Shown piece after piece: positions 1-8,027 of a DNA stretch of 64,000 nucleotides. The position numbers and the translations under genes were made by a program. The stretch's first letter is position 1; each line of letters opens with the position of its first letter. The notes below the pieces were generated by a model. That model was not told the DNA's origin, ran no database searches, and saw only the letters and a list, made by a program, of their open reading frames with translations. Source of the stretch: Cryobacterium cheniae (GTDB taxonomy: Bacteria; Actinomycetota; Actinomycetes; Actinomycetales; Microbacteriaceae); the NCBI RefSeq assembly GCF_004403395.1, contig NZ_SOGN01000035.1:248001-312000 (forward strand). The letters run 5' to 3'.

Positions 1-1895
1 CCCGCACGGTCGAGGGGCAGTCCTATGGCATCCACTGCCGGGCGCCGATCGCCGCGCAGGACGACTGGACCCCACCCGTGCTGCCGGAGCAGGCTCCGGG
101 GCAGGCCGCCGGCGGGACCGCGGGTCTTTCGGGCGAGCAGATCGTGCTCGACGACAACGCCGAGGCCGCCGGCCACGAGTTCTACTCGCTCGGCAGCACC
201 GACGTGAGCGTCGACGAGAGCCGGCTGCTCTACGCCGTCGACACCGAGGGCGACGAGCGCTACACCCTGCGCGTGCGCACCATCGCGACCGGCGAAAACC
301 TTAGCGACGAGATCCCGAACACCGGCGAGGGAGCCCTGTTCGATCCGAGCGGGCGGTACATCTTCTACACGACCGTTGACGACGCCTGGCGGCCCGACAC
401 CGTGTGGCGCCACGAGGTGGGAACCGCGGCCTCCGCCGACGTGTCGGTCTTCCACGAGCCCGACGAGCGTTTCTGGGTGGGCGTCGGCCTCACCCGCAGC
501 CGCAGGTTCCTGTTGATCGAGGCCGGTTCGAGCGTGACCACCGAGACCCGGCTGCTCGATGCCACCGACCCGACCGGCGAATTCGCCGTTGTCTGGCCGC
601 GGCAGGACGGCGTGGAGTACGACGTGGAACACGCCGTACTCGGCGGCGAGGACCGTCTGCTGATCGTGCACAACGACCACGCGGTCAACTTCGAGCTGGT
701 CAGCGTCTCCGTCGCCGACCCGCGGGGTGCGAGGCGGATGCTGCTCCCCCACGACGAGGCCGTGCGTCTGGAAGGCGTCGACGCGTTCCGCGACTTCGTG
801 GTGGCCGAATACCGGCGGGACGGGCTCACCCGCGTGGCCGTGAGTGCCGTGACCGACGGCGGGGAACTCGATTTCGTCGAGCTCGCCTTCGAGGAACCCC
901 TGTACTCCGTGGGCACGTCGGCCAACCCCGAGTGGGAACAGCCGACCATCCGTCTCGGCTACACCAGCTTCATCACTCCGTCGACGGTCTACGACCACGT
1001 GGTCACCACCGGCGAGCGCTGGCTGCGGAAGCAGCAGCCCGTGCTCGGCCGCTACGACCCGAGCCTGTTCGTGCAGCGCCGCGAATGGGCGACCGCCGCC
1101 GACGGCACGCGCATCCCGATCTCCCTCGTCTACCGCAGTGACCTGGTCGCTCCGGGCGATCCCGCCCCGACCCTGCTCTACGGTTACGGCTCCTACGAGA
1201 TCAGCATCGACCCGTCGTTCAGCATCGCCCGGCTCAGCCTGCTCGACCGGGGCATGATCTTCGCGGTCGCCCACGTGCGCGGCGGCGGCGAACTGGGTCG
1301 GCTCTGGTACGAGAACGGCAAGAAGCTGCACAAGCGCAACAGCTTCACGGACTTCATCGACTGCGCCCAGCACCTGATCGATGCGGGCTACACCGTTCCC
1401 GACCGGCTCGTCGCCGAGGGCCGCAGCGCCGGTGGACTGCTGATGGGCGCCGTGGCGAACCTGGCGCCGGAGCTGTTCTCGGGCATCCTGGCCGGGGTTC
1501 CGTTCGTGGACGCGCTCACGTCGATCCTGGACCCGTCGCTGCCGCTGACCGTGATCGAGTGGGACGAATGGGGCGACCCGCTGCACGACCCCGAGGTGTA
1601 CTCCTACATGCGCGGCTACTCCCCCGTGGAAAACGTGCGCGACACGCACTACCCGCGGATGCTCGCCGTGACCAGCCTCAACGACACCCGGGTGCTCTAC
1701 GTCGAGCCGGCCAAATGGGTGGCCCGGCTGCGCGAGGTGGGAGCGGATGTTCTGCTGAAGACCGAGATGTCGGCCGGCCATGGCGGGGTCTCCGGCCGGT
1801 ACAGCCGCTGGCGTGAGACGGCGTTCGACTTCGCCTGGATCATCGATGCCGCGCGAGCGCATCCGTCGGGGGAAGCGGCGGTCAGCGCGGCATAG
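1..1895 (+). CDS. ptrB: Oligopeptidase B-like S9 serine peptidase (5' truncated)
   Basis: The reading frame is open from the window edge (first whole codon at 3), so the N-terminus is missing; about 630 residues are visible and the family usually has near 700. The first visible residues, RTVEGQSYGIHCR, match the oligopeptidase B N-terminal region, so the first in-frame start codon inside the window is not the real start. An N-terminal beta-propeller (to about visible residue 370) is followed by an alpha/beta-hydrolase domain. The triad is visible: Ser in GRSAGG (codon 1425), Asp in NDTRV (codon 1683) and His in AGHGG (codon 1779). Family role: cytoplasmic cleavage of short peptides after basic residues; the propeller excludes folded proteins. 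The next gene starts 12 nt after the stop, so the two may be cotranscribed. Confidence 0.93.
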   Translation, partial: RTVEGQSYGIHCRAPIAAQDDWTPPVLPEQAPGQAAGGTAGLSGEQIVLDDNAEAAGHEFYSLGSTDVSVDESRLLYAVDTEGDERYTLRVRTIATGENLSDEIPNTGEGALFDPSGRYIFYTTVDDAWRPDTVWRHEVGTAASADVSVFHEPDERFWVGVGLTRSRRFLLIEAGSSVTTETRLLDATDPTGEFAVVWPRQDGVEYDVEHAVLGGEDRLLIVHNDHAVNFELVSVSVADPRGARRMLLPHDEAVRLEGVDAFRDFVVAEYRRDGLTRVAVSAVTDGGELDFVELAFEEPLYSVGTSANPEWEQPTIRLGYTSFITPSTVYDHVVTTGERWLRKQQPVLGRYDPSLFVQRREWATAADGTRIPISLVYRSDLVAPGDPAPTLLYGYGSYEISIDPSFSIARLSLLDRGMIFAVAHVRGGGELGRLWYENGKKLHKRNSFTDFIDCAQHLIDAGYTVPDRLVAEGRSAGGLLMGAVANLAPELFSGILAGVPFVDALTSILDPSLPLTVIEWDEWGDPLHDPEVYSYMRGYSPVENVRDTHYPRMLAVTSLNDTRVLYVEPAKWVARLREVGADVLLKTEMSAGHGGVSGRYSRWRETAFDFAWIIDAARAHPSGEAAVSAA

Positions 1896-1907
1896 GGGCA
1901 CCGCCTC

Positions 1908-4900
1908 GTGAGAAGCACAGCCATGTCTGACGCCGGGTCTCCCCCGGCTCGGGCCAACTGGAAGCAGATCGCCGCACCCGCTACCGGAGCGGCGGATCCG
2001 GGCGCCGAACCGTTCGTGCCGATGGGCCTCCAGTTCGAGTTGCGCGAGCAGACTCCGCGCACGGGCGAACGCTGGCGGGGCGCGACGGCCCGGCCCGTCA
2101 CCGCTGTGCGGCCGGACAGCGGCGATATCCGTCTCGGGGTGCGCCCGGTCGTCCGCAGCGCCCGCGGCAACTGGGTGCACGCGCCGGGATCCTGGAACCA
2201 GCTGGCCTTCCACCGCAACCGGCTCAACCTCAACCCCGAGCACCACCGCTGGCTGAGCCAGCTCCTCGCCCTGCACCGGGCCGTGCGCGGCGTCTACACC
2301 AGCCAGGAAACGGACTGGCTCTACCTCGACGACTTCACCAGCCCCCTGTTGTGGACCCTTTTCGAGGAGGCGGCGGCGCTCGGCCTGCACCTCGCGGGCA
2401 GCAGGAAGGATGGCACCGTCCGCGTGGGCCGCGCAGCCCACGTGAGCCTCGACGCCAGCAGAGGCACCAGCACGGACGCCGGAACGGACGCCGGAACGGA
2501 CGCCGGCATGAACGCCGGCATGGACGACGCCGGCCTGCGCCTGACCACCCGGCTCCTGTTCGACGACGTGCCGCATCCCGCCGATCACGCCGGGGCCATC
2601 GGCGACCACGGCGTCTACGGCTATCAGCTCGGCCCGCGCCCGGAGTTTACGCTCGCCCCGACCACGGCACCGCTCAGCCCGGAGCAGCGCCGGCTGCTCG
2701 GCCGGCCGGCTTCCGCCCTCGTGCCCGGAGACGAGGTGGCCGAGTTCCTGACGGACTTCTACCCGACCCTGCGGCGCGCCCTGCCGGTGACCAGCACGGA
2801 TGGCTCCGTGCACTTCCCCCGGGCCGACCCGCCCCTGCTCGTGCTCACCGCGCAGTTCCGGCCGAAGCAGTCGCTGGAGCTCGCCTGGCACTGGGAGTAC
2901 CGCGAGGGCGCCCTGGTCGCCCGGCTGCCCCTGCTGCCGTCTCCCGGCCCCGACCACGGATCGGGAACCCGCGACGAGTCCGCCGAGCGGGTCGTCCACG
3001 AGCGCGCCACCCGGCTGCTCGAGGAAGCCGGCCGTGCCGATACGGCCCCGGCAGCGGCATCCGTCACCCTGCGCGGCGTCGACACGGCCGAGTTCACCGA
3101 GCACCTGCTCCCGCGGCTGGAGACGCTGCCCGGCGTGCGCGTGGACATCCGCGGCACCCGGCCCGATTACCGCGAGCTGACCGAGACGCCCGAGCTCACC
3201 ATCACCACGGTCGAAACGGACCAGCGGGACTGGTTCGACCTGGGCGTGATCGTCACGATCAACGGTCGGAGCGTGCCGTTCGGCCCACTGTTCAAGGCTC
3301 TGGCGAAGGGGCAGTCCAAGCTTCTGCTGGTCGACAACAGCTACCTGTCGCTGCGGCAGCCGGCGTTCGAGCGCCTGCACGAGCTGATCACCGAAGCCCG
3401 GGCCCTGCAGGAATGGGACACCGGCCTGCGGATCAGCCGCTACCAGGCCTCTCTCTGGTCCGACTTCGAGGACCTCGCCGACGACACCGAGCAGGCCGTC
3501 GCATGGCGGACGGCCGTGTCCGGGCTGATCGGCTTGTCCGGCAGCTCCGGCAGCTCCGACGAACCGGGTGCCCGGCCGACCCCGCTGCCCGCCGGACTGC
3601 GCGCCACCCTGCGCCCCTACCAGGCTCAGGGCTTCACCTGGCTGGCCTTCCTCTGGCGGCACCAGCTGGGCGGCATCCTCGCCGACGACATGGGCCTCGG
3701 CAAGACCCTGCAGACGCTCGCACTGCTGGCGCACGCGGCCGCGCAGCCGACCGACCCGGCCCGCCGGCGGCCGTTCCTGGTCGTGGCCCCGACATCCGTC
3801 GTCGCCACCTGGCGCTCCGAGGCCGCCCGCTTCACGCCCGGCCTCGACGTGCGGGTGGTCACGGCCACCGACGCGGCCGGCGGCATCCCGCTGACGGATG
3901 CCGCGGCCGGCGCCGACGTCGTCGTCACCTCCTACACGCTGTTCCGTCTCGACTTCGAGGCATACCAGGCTCACGGCTGGGCCGGCCTGATCCTCGACGA
4001 GGCGCAGTTCGTGAAGAACCGGGCCACCCGGGTTCACCTGTGCGCCCGCGACCTGCGGACGCCGTTCAAGCTCGCGATCACGGGCACGCCGATGGAGAAC
4101 AGTCTGCTCGAGCTGCACGCCCTGTTCGCGATCGTGGCACCGGGCCTGTTCCCCTCACTGCGGCGCTTCACGGAGGAGTACGTGCGCACGGCCGCGCGCG
4201 GGGACACACCCGAGGTGCTCCCCCGGCTGCGCCGGCGCATCCGCCCACTGCTGCTGCGCCGCACCAAGGAGATCGTCGCCCCCGAGCTGCCGCCCAAGCA
4301 GGAGCAGGTGATCGAGATCGAGCTGAACCCCCGGCACCGCGCGCTCTACGACACATTCCTGCAACGCGAACGACAGAAGCTGTTCGGGCTGATCGACGAC
4401 CTCGACAAGAACCGGTTCATCGTATTCCGCTCGCTGACCCTGTTGCGGCTGCTCAGCCTGGACGCGTCCCTGGTCGACGAGAAGTACGCCGGGGTGCCGT
4501 CCAGCAAACTCGACGCCCTCTTCGAACAGCTGGACGACGTCGTCGCCGAAGGCCACCGCGCGCTCGTCTTCAGCCAGTTCACGTCGTTTCTGAAGAAGGC
4601 GGCCGCTCGACTCGACGCCCGGGGCATCCCCTACTGCTACCTCGACGGATCCACCCTGCGCCGCTCCGCGGTGATCGACCGGTTCAAGACGGGTGCCGAA
4701 CCGGTGTTCCTGATCAGTCTGAAGGCCGGCGGATTCGGCCTCACCCTGACCGAGGCGGACTACGTCTTCCTGCTCGACCCGTGGTGGAACCCGGCCACCG
4801 AAACGCAGGCCATCGACCGCACCCATCGCATCGGCCAGACGAAGAACGTGATGGTCTACCGGATGGTCGCCACCGGCACCATCGAGGAGAAGGTGATGGC

Positions 4901-5018
4901 CCTGCAGAAGCAGAAGGCCGAACTGTTCGACCGGGTGCTCGGCGACGCGGCAGCGGAGGCGCCCGGGTTCGGCGGGGAACTCACGGCCGACGACATCCGC
5001 GGCCTGCTGGAGCGGTAG
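1908..5018 (+). CDS. SNF2-family DEAD/DEAH-type helicase (Swi2/Snf2 ATPase)
   Basis: A 1036-residue ATP-dependent DNA translocase of the bacterial SNF2 group. It has a long N-terminal SNF2-associated region (about 1-550), then a RecA-like ATPase lobe with Walker A ADDMGLGKT (about 590) and Walker B LDEAQ (about 695). The helicase C lobe carries LKAGGFGLTLTEA and AIDRTHRIGQ (about 965), the SNF2 motif VI. Family role: DNA or protein-DNA remodelling; the bacterial function is poorly known. GTG 1908 has AGGGG about 10 nt upstream; an in-frame ATG at 1923 with AGAAG upstream is an equally good start. Residues near 190-210 are a Thr-Asp-Ala-Gly repeat encoded by 12-bp DNA repeats, and a Gly-Ser linker (GLSGSSGSSDEP) precedes the ATPase core. 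Confidence 0.93.
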   Translation: MRSTAMSDAGSPPARANWKQIAAPATGAADPGAEPFVPMGLQFELREQTPRTGERWRGATARPVTAVRPDSGDIRLGVRPVVRSARGNWVHAPGSWNQLAFHRNRLNLNPEHHRWLSQLLALHRAVRGVYTSQETDWLYLDDFTSPLLWTLFEEAAALGLHLAGSRKDGTVRVGRAAHVSLDASRGTSTDAGTDAGTDAGMNAGMDDAGLRLTTRLLFDDVPHPADHAGAIGDHGVYGYQLGPRPEFTLAPTTAPLSPEQRRLLGRPASALVPGDEVAEFLTDFYPTLRRALPVTSTDGSVHFPRADPPLLVLTAQFRPKQSLELAWHWEYREGALVARLPLLPSPGPDHGSGTRDESAERVVHERATRLLEEAGRADTAPAAASVTLRGVDTAEFTEHLLPRLETLPGVRVDIRGTRPDYRELTETPELTITTVETDQRDWFDLGVIVTINGRSVPFGPLFKALAKGQSKLLLVDNSYLSLRQPAFERLHELITEARALQEWDTGLRISRYQASLWSDFEDLADDTEQAVAWRTAVSGLIGLSGSSGSSDEPGARPTPLPAGLRATLRPYQAQGFTWLAFLWRHQLGGILADDMGLGKTLQTLALLAHAAAQPTDPARRRPFLVVAPTSVVATWRSEAARFTPGLDVRVVTATDAAGGIPLTDAAAGADVVVTSYTLFRLDFEAYQAHGWAGLILDEAQFVKNRATRVHLCARDLRTPFKLAITGTPMENSLLELHALFAIVAPGLFPSLRRFTEEYVRTAARGDTPEVLPRLRRRIRPLLLRRTKEIVAPELPPKQEQVIEIELNPRHRALYDTFLQRERQKLFGLIDDLDKNRFIVFRSLTLLRLLSLDASLVDEKYAGVPSSKLDALFEQLDDVVAEGHRALVFSQFTSFLKKAAARLDARGIPYCYLDGSTLRRSAVIDRFKTGAEPVFLISLKAGGFGLTLTEADYVFLLDPWWNPATETQAIDRTHRIGQTKNVMVYRMVATGTIEEKVMALQKQKAELFDRVLGDAAAEAPGFGGELTADDIRGLLER
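2472..2534 (+). repeat. 12-bp tandem repeat inside the SNF2 gene
   Basis: Units of ACGGACGCCGG(A/C) at 2472, 2484 and 2496 are followed by two diverged units (2508-2534). They encode a low-complexity TDAG/NAGM run in the N-terminal part. The 12-bp period keeps frame, so copy number could vary by slippage without breaking the protein. Confidence 0.8.
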
Positions 5019-5051
5019 GCCTGCCGGAGGGTCAGGCCTGCCGGAGGGTCA
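5018..5051. repeat. 17-bp direct repeat spanning two convergent stop codons
   Basis: GGCCTGCCGGAGGGTCA occurs at 5018-5034 and again directly at 5035-5051. The first copy begins at the last base of the SNF2 stop; the second ends in the stop codon (TCA on this strand) of the convergent flavodoxin-like gene. Each unit can fold as a small GCCTG/CAGGC hairpin and may act as a weak bidirectional terminator (inference). Confidence 0.6.
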
Positions 5052-5573
5052 GGCGGACAGCTCCCGGGCGATCTCCGCCGCCCACTCGTCGATTGCGGCC
5101 CAGTTGCGGAAGTCGCCCTCGGGCAGCAGTTCGCGCCCGCTCGGGATGCGCCGCACGAGTTTGTCCCTGCGGCTGAGCACGTTCGGGTCGAGGGCGCCGA
5201 AGAACACCTGCATTCCGCGCGGCTGGAGCATCTGGCCGAACTCCTCGAACTGTTTCGGTTCGCTCTCCTTCCGCAGGTCCCGACCCTGGGTGTCCTTCCC
5301 CGCGGTGCCCAGCGGACCGCTGCTGAACAGCCACACCGGATGCGCCTTGATCAGGTCCTGGTGGCGCCGCACGAATGCGGTCGCATCCTTGCGCCACGAC
5401 CCCATGTAGGCGGAACTGCCGAACACGAAGGAGTCGTACTCGTCCACCTGGTCGACGGATTTGACCGGCCGGGCCACGGCATCCTGCCCGGCCTCGCGCA
5501 GTTTGCGGGCGATGCGCTCGGCGATGCCCTCAGTGGCACCGTACTTGCTCGAAAACCCCACCAGTGTCGTCAT
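5049..5573 (-). CDS. Flavodoxin-domain protein, HemG-like (menaquinone-dependent protoporphyrinogen oxidase family)
   Basis: 174 residues with a flavodoxin fold. The N-terminal strand and P-loop read MTTLVGFSSKYGATEGIAER, where SSKYGATE is the FMN-phosphate-binding loop. FGSSAYMGSW and WLFSSGPLG are typical of the HemG/flavodoxin_5 group. The frame is open further upstream, but homology starts at this ATG, which is preceded by GGAGG at a 6-nt spacing on the coding strand. HemG proteins oxidise protoporphyrinogen IX using FMN and quinone; small actinobacterial homologues are mostly uncharacterised, so the substrate is unproven. The gene is convergent with the SNF2 gene, and its 5' end faces the first GGDEF-EAL gene. 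Confidence 0.85.
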   Translation of the reverse strand: MTTLVGFSSKYGATEGIAERIARKLREAGQDAVARPVKSVDQVDEYDSFVFGSSAYMGSWRKDATAFVRRHQDLIKAHPVWLFSSGPLGTAGKDTQGRDLRKESEPKQFEEFGQMLQPRGMQVFFGALDPNVLSRRDKLVRRIPSGRELLPEGDFRNWAAIDEWAAEIARELSA

Positions 5574-5720
5574 GATTGCCTCCAGCTCGTCGGTCGTGCA
5601 GTTCAATCGTAGGGCGGTGCGGGGCGTCCTCCGGGCAGTATCACTCCCTTTTTCCGGGTCGATTGATGAACCCGCTCGCGACATTGCTAATGTAAGATTT
5701 TTTGACGTGGGGGGGATCTC

Positions 5721-8027
5721 ATGCAGCCAACTGCACGTGCACACTACGGTCGCCTCTTCAGCGGCTATTTCGCCAGGTCAGCCTCCGGGCTCGCCTGGCT
5801 GATGGCGGTGTTCCTGGGCCTTTACGTGATCGGGTTGCTCGTACCGGATGCGGGTTTCAACCCGTTCGTCGACGGCTGGCTGGCGTCGCTCCTGAAGTTG
5901 TCACTGGTCGCCGTGTGCTGGGCCGCCGTGGTACGGAAGCGGGCGCGGAGCCGAGCCCGTGTCGGTGCCGGCGGTCTGGCGCGATTCCGGCATCCCGAAC
6001 TCCTGCTCACTGCCGCAGCTGTCTCGATCATCTCGTTCGTCGATTCCTACTCCCTGGGGATTCTGATCTGGGGCGGAGCCGAGAAGGCGTCCCCGGTGAG
6101 CGAGGTCGGTTACCTCGCGTTCTTCGTCCTCATGCTCGCGGTGCTGGTCATCGTGGTGCGCCGCCAGATGCGGGGCATGGTCTGGTCGGTCGTGCTCGAC
6201 AGCAGCATCGGTGCGCTCGGCGCGGCCGCGGTGCTGGCTGTGCTGCTCGGCCCGATGGCGAACGCGCGGGGCGCGGCCGGGGCGAACGCGGCGATCACCG
6301 CCGCCGTCGCCTACCCTCTGTTCGACCTTCTGCTGGTTGCCGTCGTCGTGGCGCTCACCACCTCGCAGGGCCCGGTGGCCCGCCGCCGGTGGATCCTTCT
6401 CGTCTTCGGCCTGCTGGTGTTCACCTCCAGCGGACTCGTCTTCACGATACTCAAGACCAACTATGTCCTCGGCACTCCCCTGGACGCCGGCTGGGCCGTC
6501 GGTCTGTCTCTGATCGCGGTGTGGGCGGATGCCTCGTCGCGCCCCGATCTGGAGCACACCAATTCCACCAACGGCGTGGCGGCCCTGGCGCTGCCGGCAG
6601 TGTCGACTGCGGCCGGCCTGGGGGTACTCCTCCTCGCCAGTCAGACTCCGGTTCCCGCCGTTGCGGTCGGGCTGGCAGCAGCGACCATGGCCCTCGCGGC
6701 CGTCCCGCTGGTCTCCCGCCAGGTGGCCCTGCGGCGCCAGTCCAGGACCGACGAGCTGACCGGTCTGCCCAACCGGCGTGCGCTGTACTCCGAGGTCTCG
6801 GGGCGCTTGGCCGAAGACCGGAGCCGGAACCGCGCACTGCTCCTGCTGGATCTGGACCGGTTCAAGGAGGTCAACGACAGCCTCGGGCACGATGCCGGTG
6901 ACCGGTTGCTCATGCAGGTCGGCCGTCGCCTGCAGGGTGGCCTGCCGTCCGGCGACCTGCTCGCACGACTGGGCGGCGACGAATTCGCCATCCTGCTCGA
7001 ACACACCGACCAGGCGCAGGCCGAGGCCGTGGCCCTGGCCCTGCGCGACGCCCTGGCCCAGCCGTTCACCCTGGAAGGCATCTCCCTGCAGACCAGCGCG
7101 AGCATCGGCATCGCGCTCTACCCCGACCAGGGCGACGACCTGACCGCGCTGCTGCGGAAGGCCGACATGGCGATGTACAAGGCGAAGTCGGTTCGCAGCG
7201 GCCACCACGTCTATCGCAGCGCGGACAACCGCCACGGTGACGCCAGGCTGCGCACCGTGCAGGAGCTGCGCCTCGCCCTGACCGAGGATCAGCTGGTTCT
7301 GCACTACCAGCCGAAGATCTGCCTGAGGACCGGTTTCGTCGCCGGCGTCGAGGCCCTCGTGCGCTGGAACCACCCCGAGCGGGGCCTACTGTTCCCCGAC
7401 CAGTTCCTGACCCTGGTCGAAGAGACCGGTCTCATGCACGCGCTGACCCAGGAGGTTCTGCGCAAGGCGCTGGACCAGTCGGTGCTCTGGTCGGACCAGG
7501 GCCGCACCCTGACGATCGCGGTGAACCTGTCCGGCAGCTCCCTGGTCGACGCCGATCTGCCCGAACGGGTGGGCGCCATGCTGTCGGCCCGCGGGCTTCT
7601 GCCCACCGCGCTGATGCTGGAGATCACCGAGGACTTCCTGATGGCCGACCGGGACCGAGCCCGGGACATCCTGACCCGGCTGCGCGCCAGCGGGATCAAG
7701 ATCTCCGTCGACGACTTCGGCACCGGCTACAGTTCGCTCGCCTATCTCCGCGATCTGCCCATCGACGAGCTCAAGCTCGACCAGTCCTTCGTCTTCCCGA
7801 TGGCCGACGATGTTCGGGCTGCCGCGCTGGTGGCGTCCACGATCGACCTCGCGCACGGCCTCGGCCTGAAAATGGTCGCCGAGGGTGTGGAGAACGGCGT
7901 CGCCTACGACGAACTGGTGCGCTACGGATGCGATTACGCCCAGGGGTACTTCATGTCGCGCCCCCTCTCCGCCGCGGCACTCGATGAGTGGCTGACCGCC
8001 CGGCAGAGCGCGGCGACCCTGCCGTGA
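5721..8027 (+). CDS. Membrane GGDEF-EAL protein 1 (cyclic-di-GMP synthase/phosphodiesterase family)
   Basis: 768 residues. The N-terminal third is hydrophobic with about eight predicted membrane segments and no recognised sensor domain. It is followed by a GGDEF domain with intact RLGGDEF (GG at residue 418) and an EAL domain with EALVRW (544), LEITE, DDFGTGYSS (664), ELKLDQ and AEGVE, all consistent with a competent phosphodiesterase. The usual allosteric I-site (RxxD five residues before GGDEF) reads PSGD, so product inhibition is probably lost. ATG 5721 follows a GGGGGGG Shine-Dalgarno. The stop overlaps the GTG start of its paralogue, indicating translational coupling. Confidence 0.95.
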   Translation: MQPTARAHYGRLFSGYFARSASGLAWLMAVFLGLYVIGLLVPDAGFNPFVDGWLASLLKLSLVAVCWAAVVRKRARSRARVGAGGLARFRHPELLLTAAAVSIISFVDSYSLGILIWGGAEKASPVSEVGYLAFFVLMLAVLVIVVRRQMRGMVWSVVLDSSIGALGAAAVLAVLLGPMANARGAAGANAAITAAVAYPLFDLLLVAVVVALTTSQGPVARRRWILLVFGLLVFTSSGLVFTILKTNYVLGTPLDAGWAVGLSLIAVWADASSRPDLEHTNSTNGVAALALPAVSTAAGLGVLLLASQTPVPAVAVGLAAATMALAAVPLVSRQVALRRQSRTDELTGLPNRRALYSEVSGRLAEDRSRNRALLLLDLDRFKEVNDSLGHDAGDRLLMQVGRRLQGGLPSGDLLARLGGDEFAILLEHTDQAQAEAVALALRDALAQPFTLEGISLQTSASIGIALYPDQGDDLTALLRKADMAMYKAKSVRSGHHVYRSADNRHGDARLRTVQELRLALTEDQLVLHYQPKICLRTGFVAGVEALVRWNHPERGLLFPDQFLTLVEETGLMHALTQEVLRKALDQSVLWSDQGRTLTIAVNLSGSSLVDADLPERVGAMLSARGLLPTALMLEITEDFLMADRDRARDILTRLRASGIKISVDDFGTGYSSLAYLRDLPIDELKLDQSFVFPMADDVRAAALVASTIDLAHGLGLKMVAEGVENGVAYDELVRYGCDYAQGYFMSRPLSAAALDEWLTARQSAATLP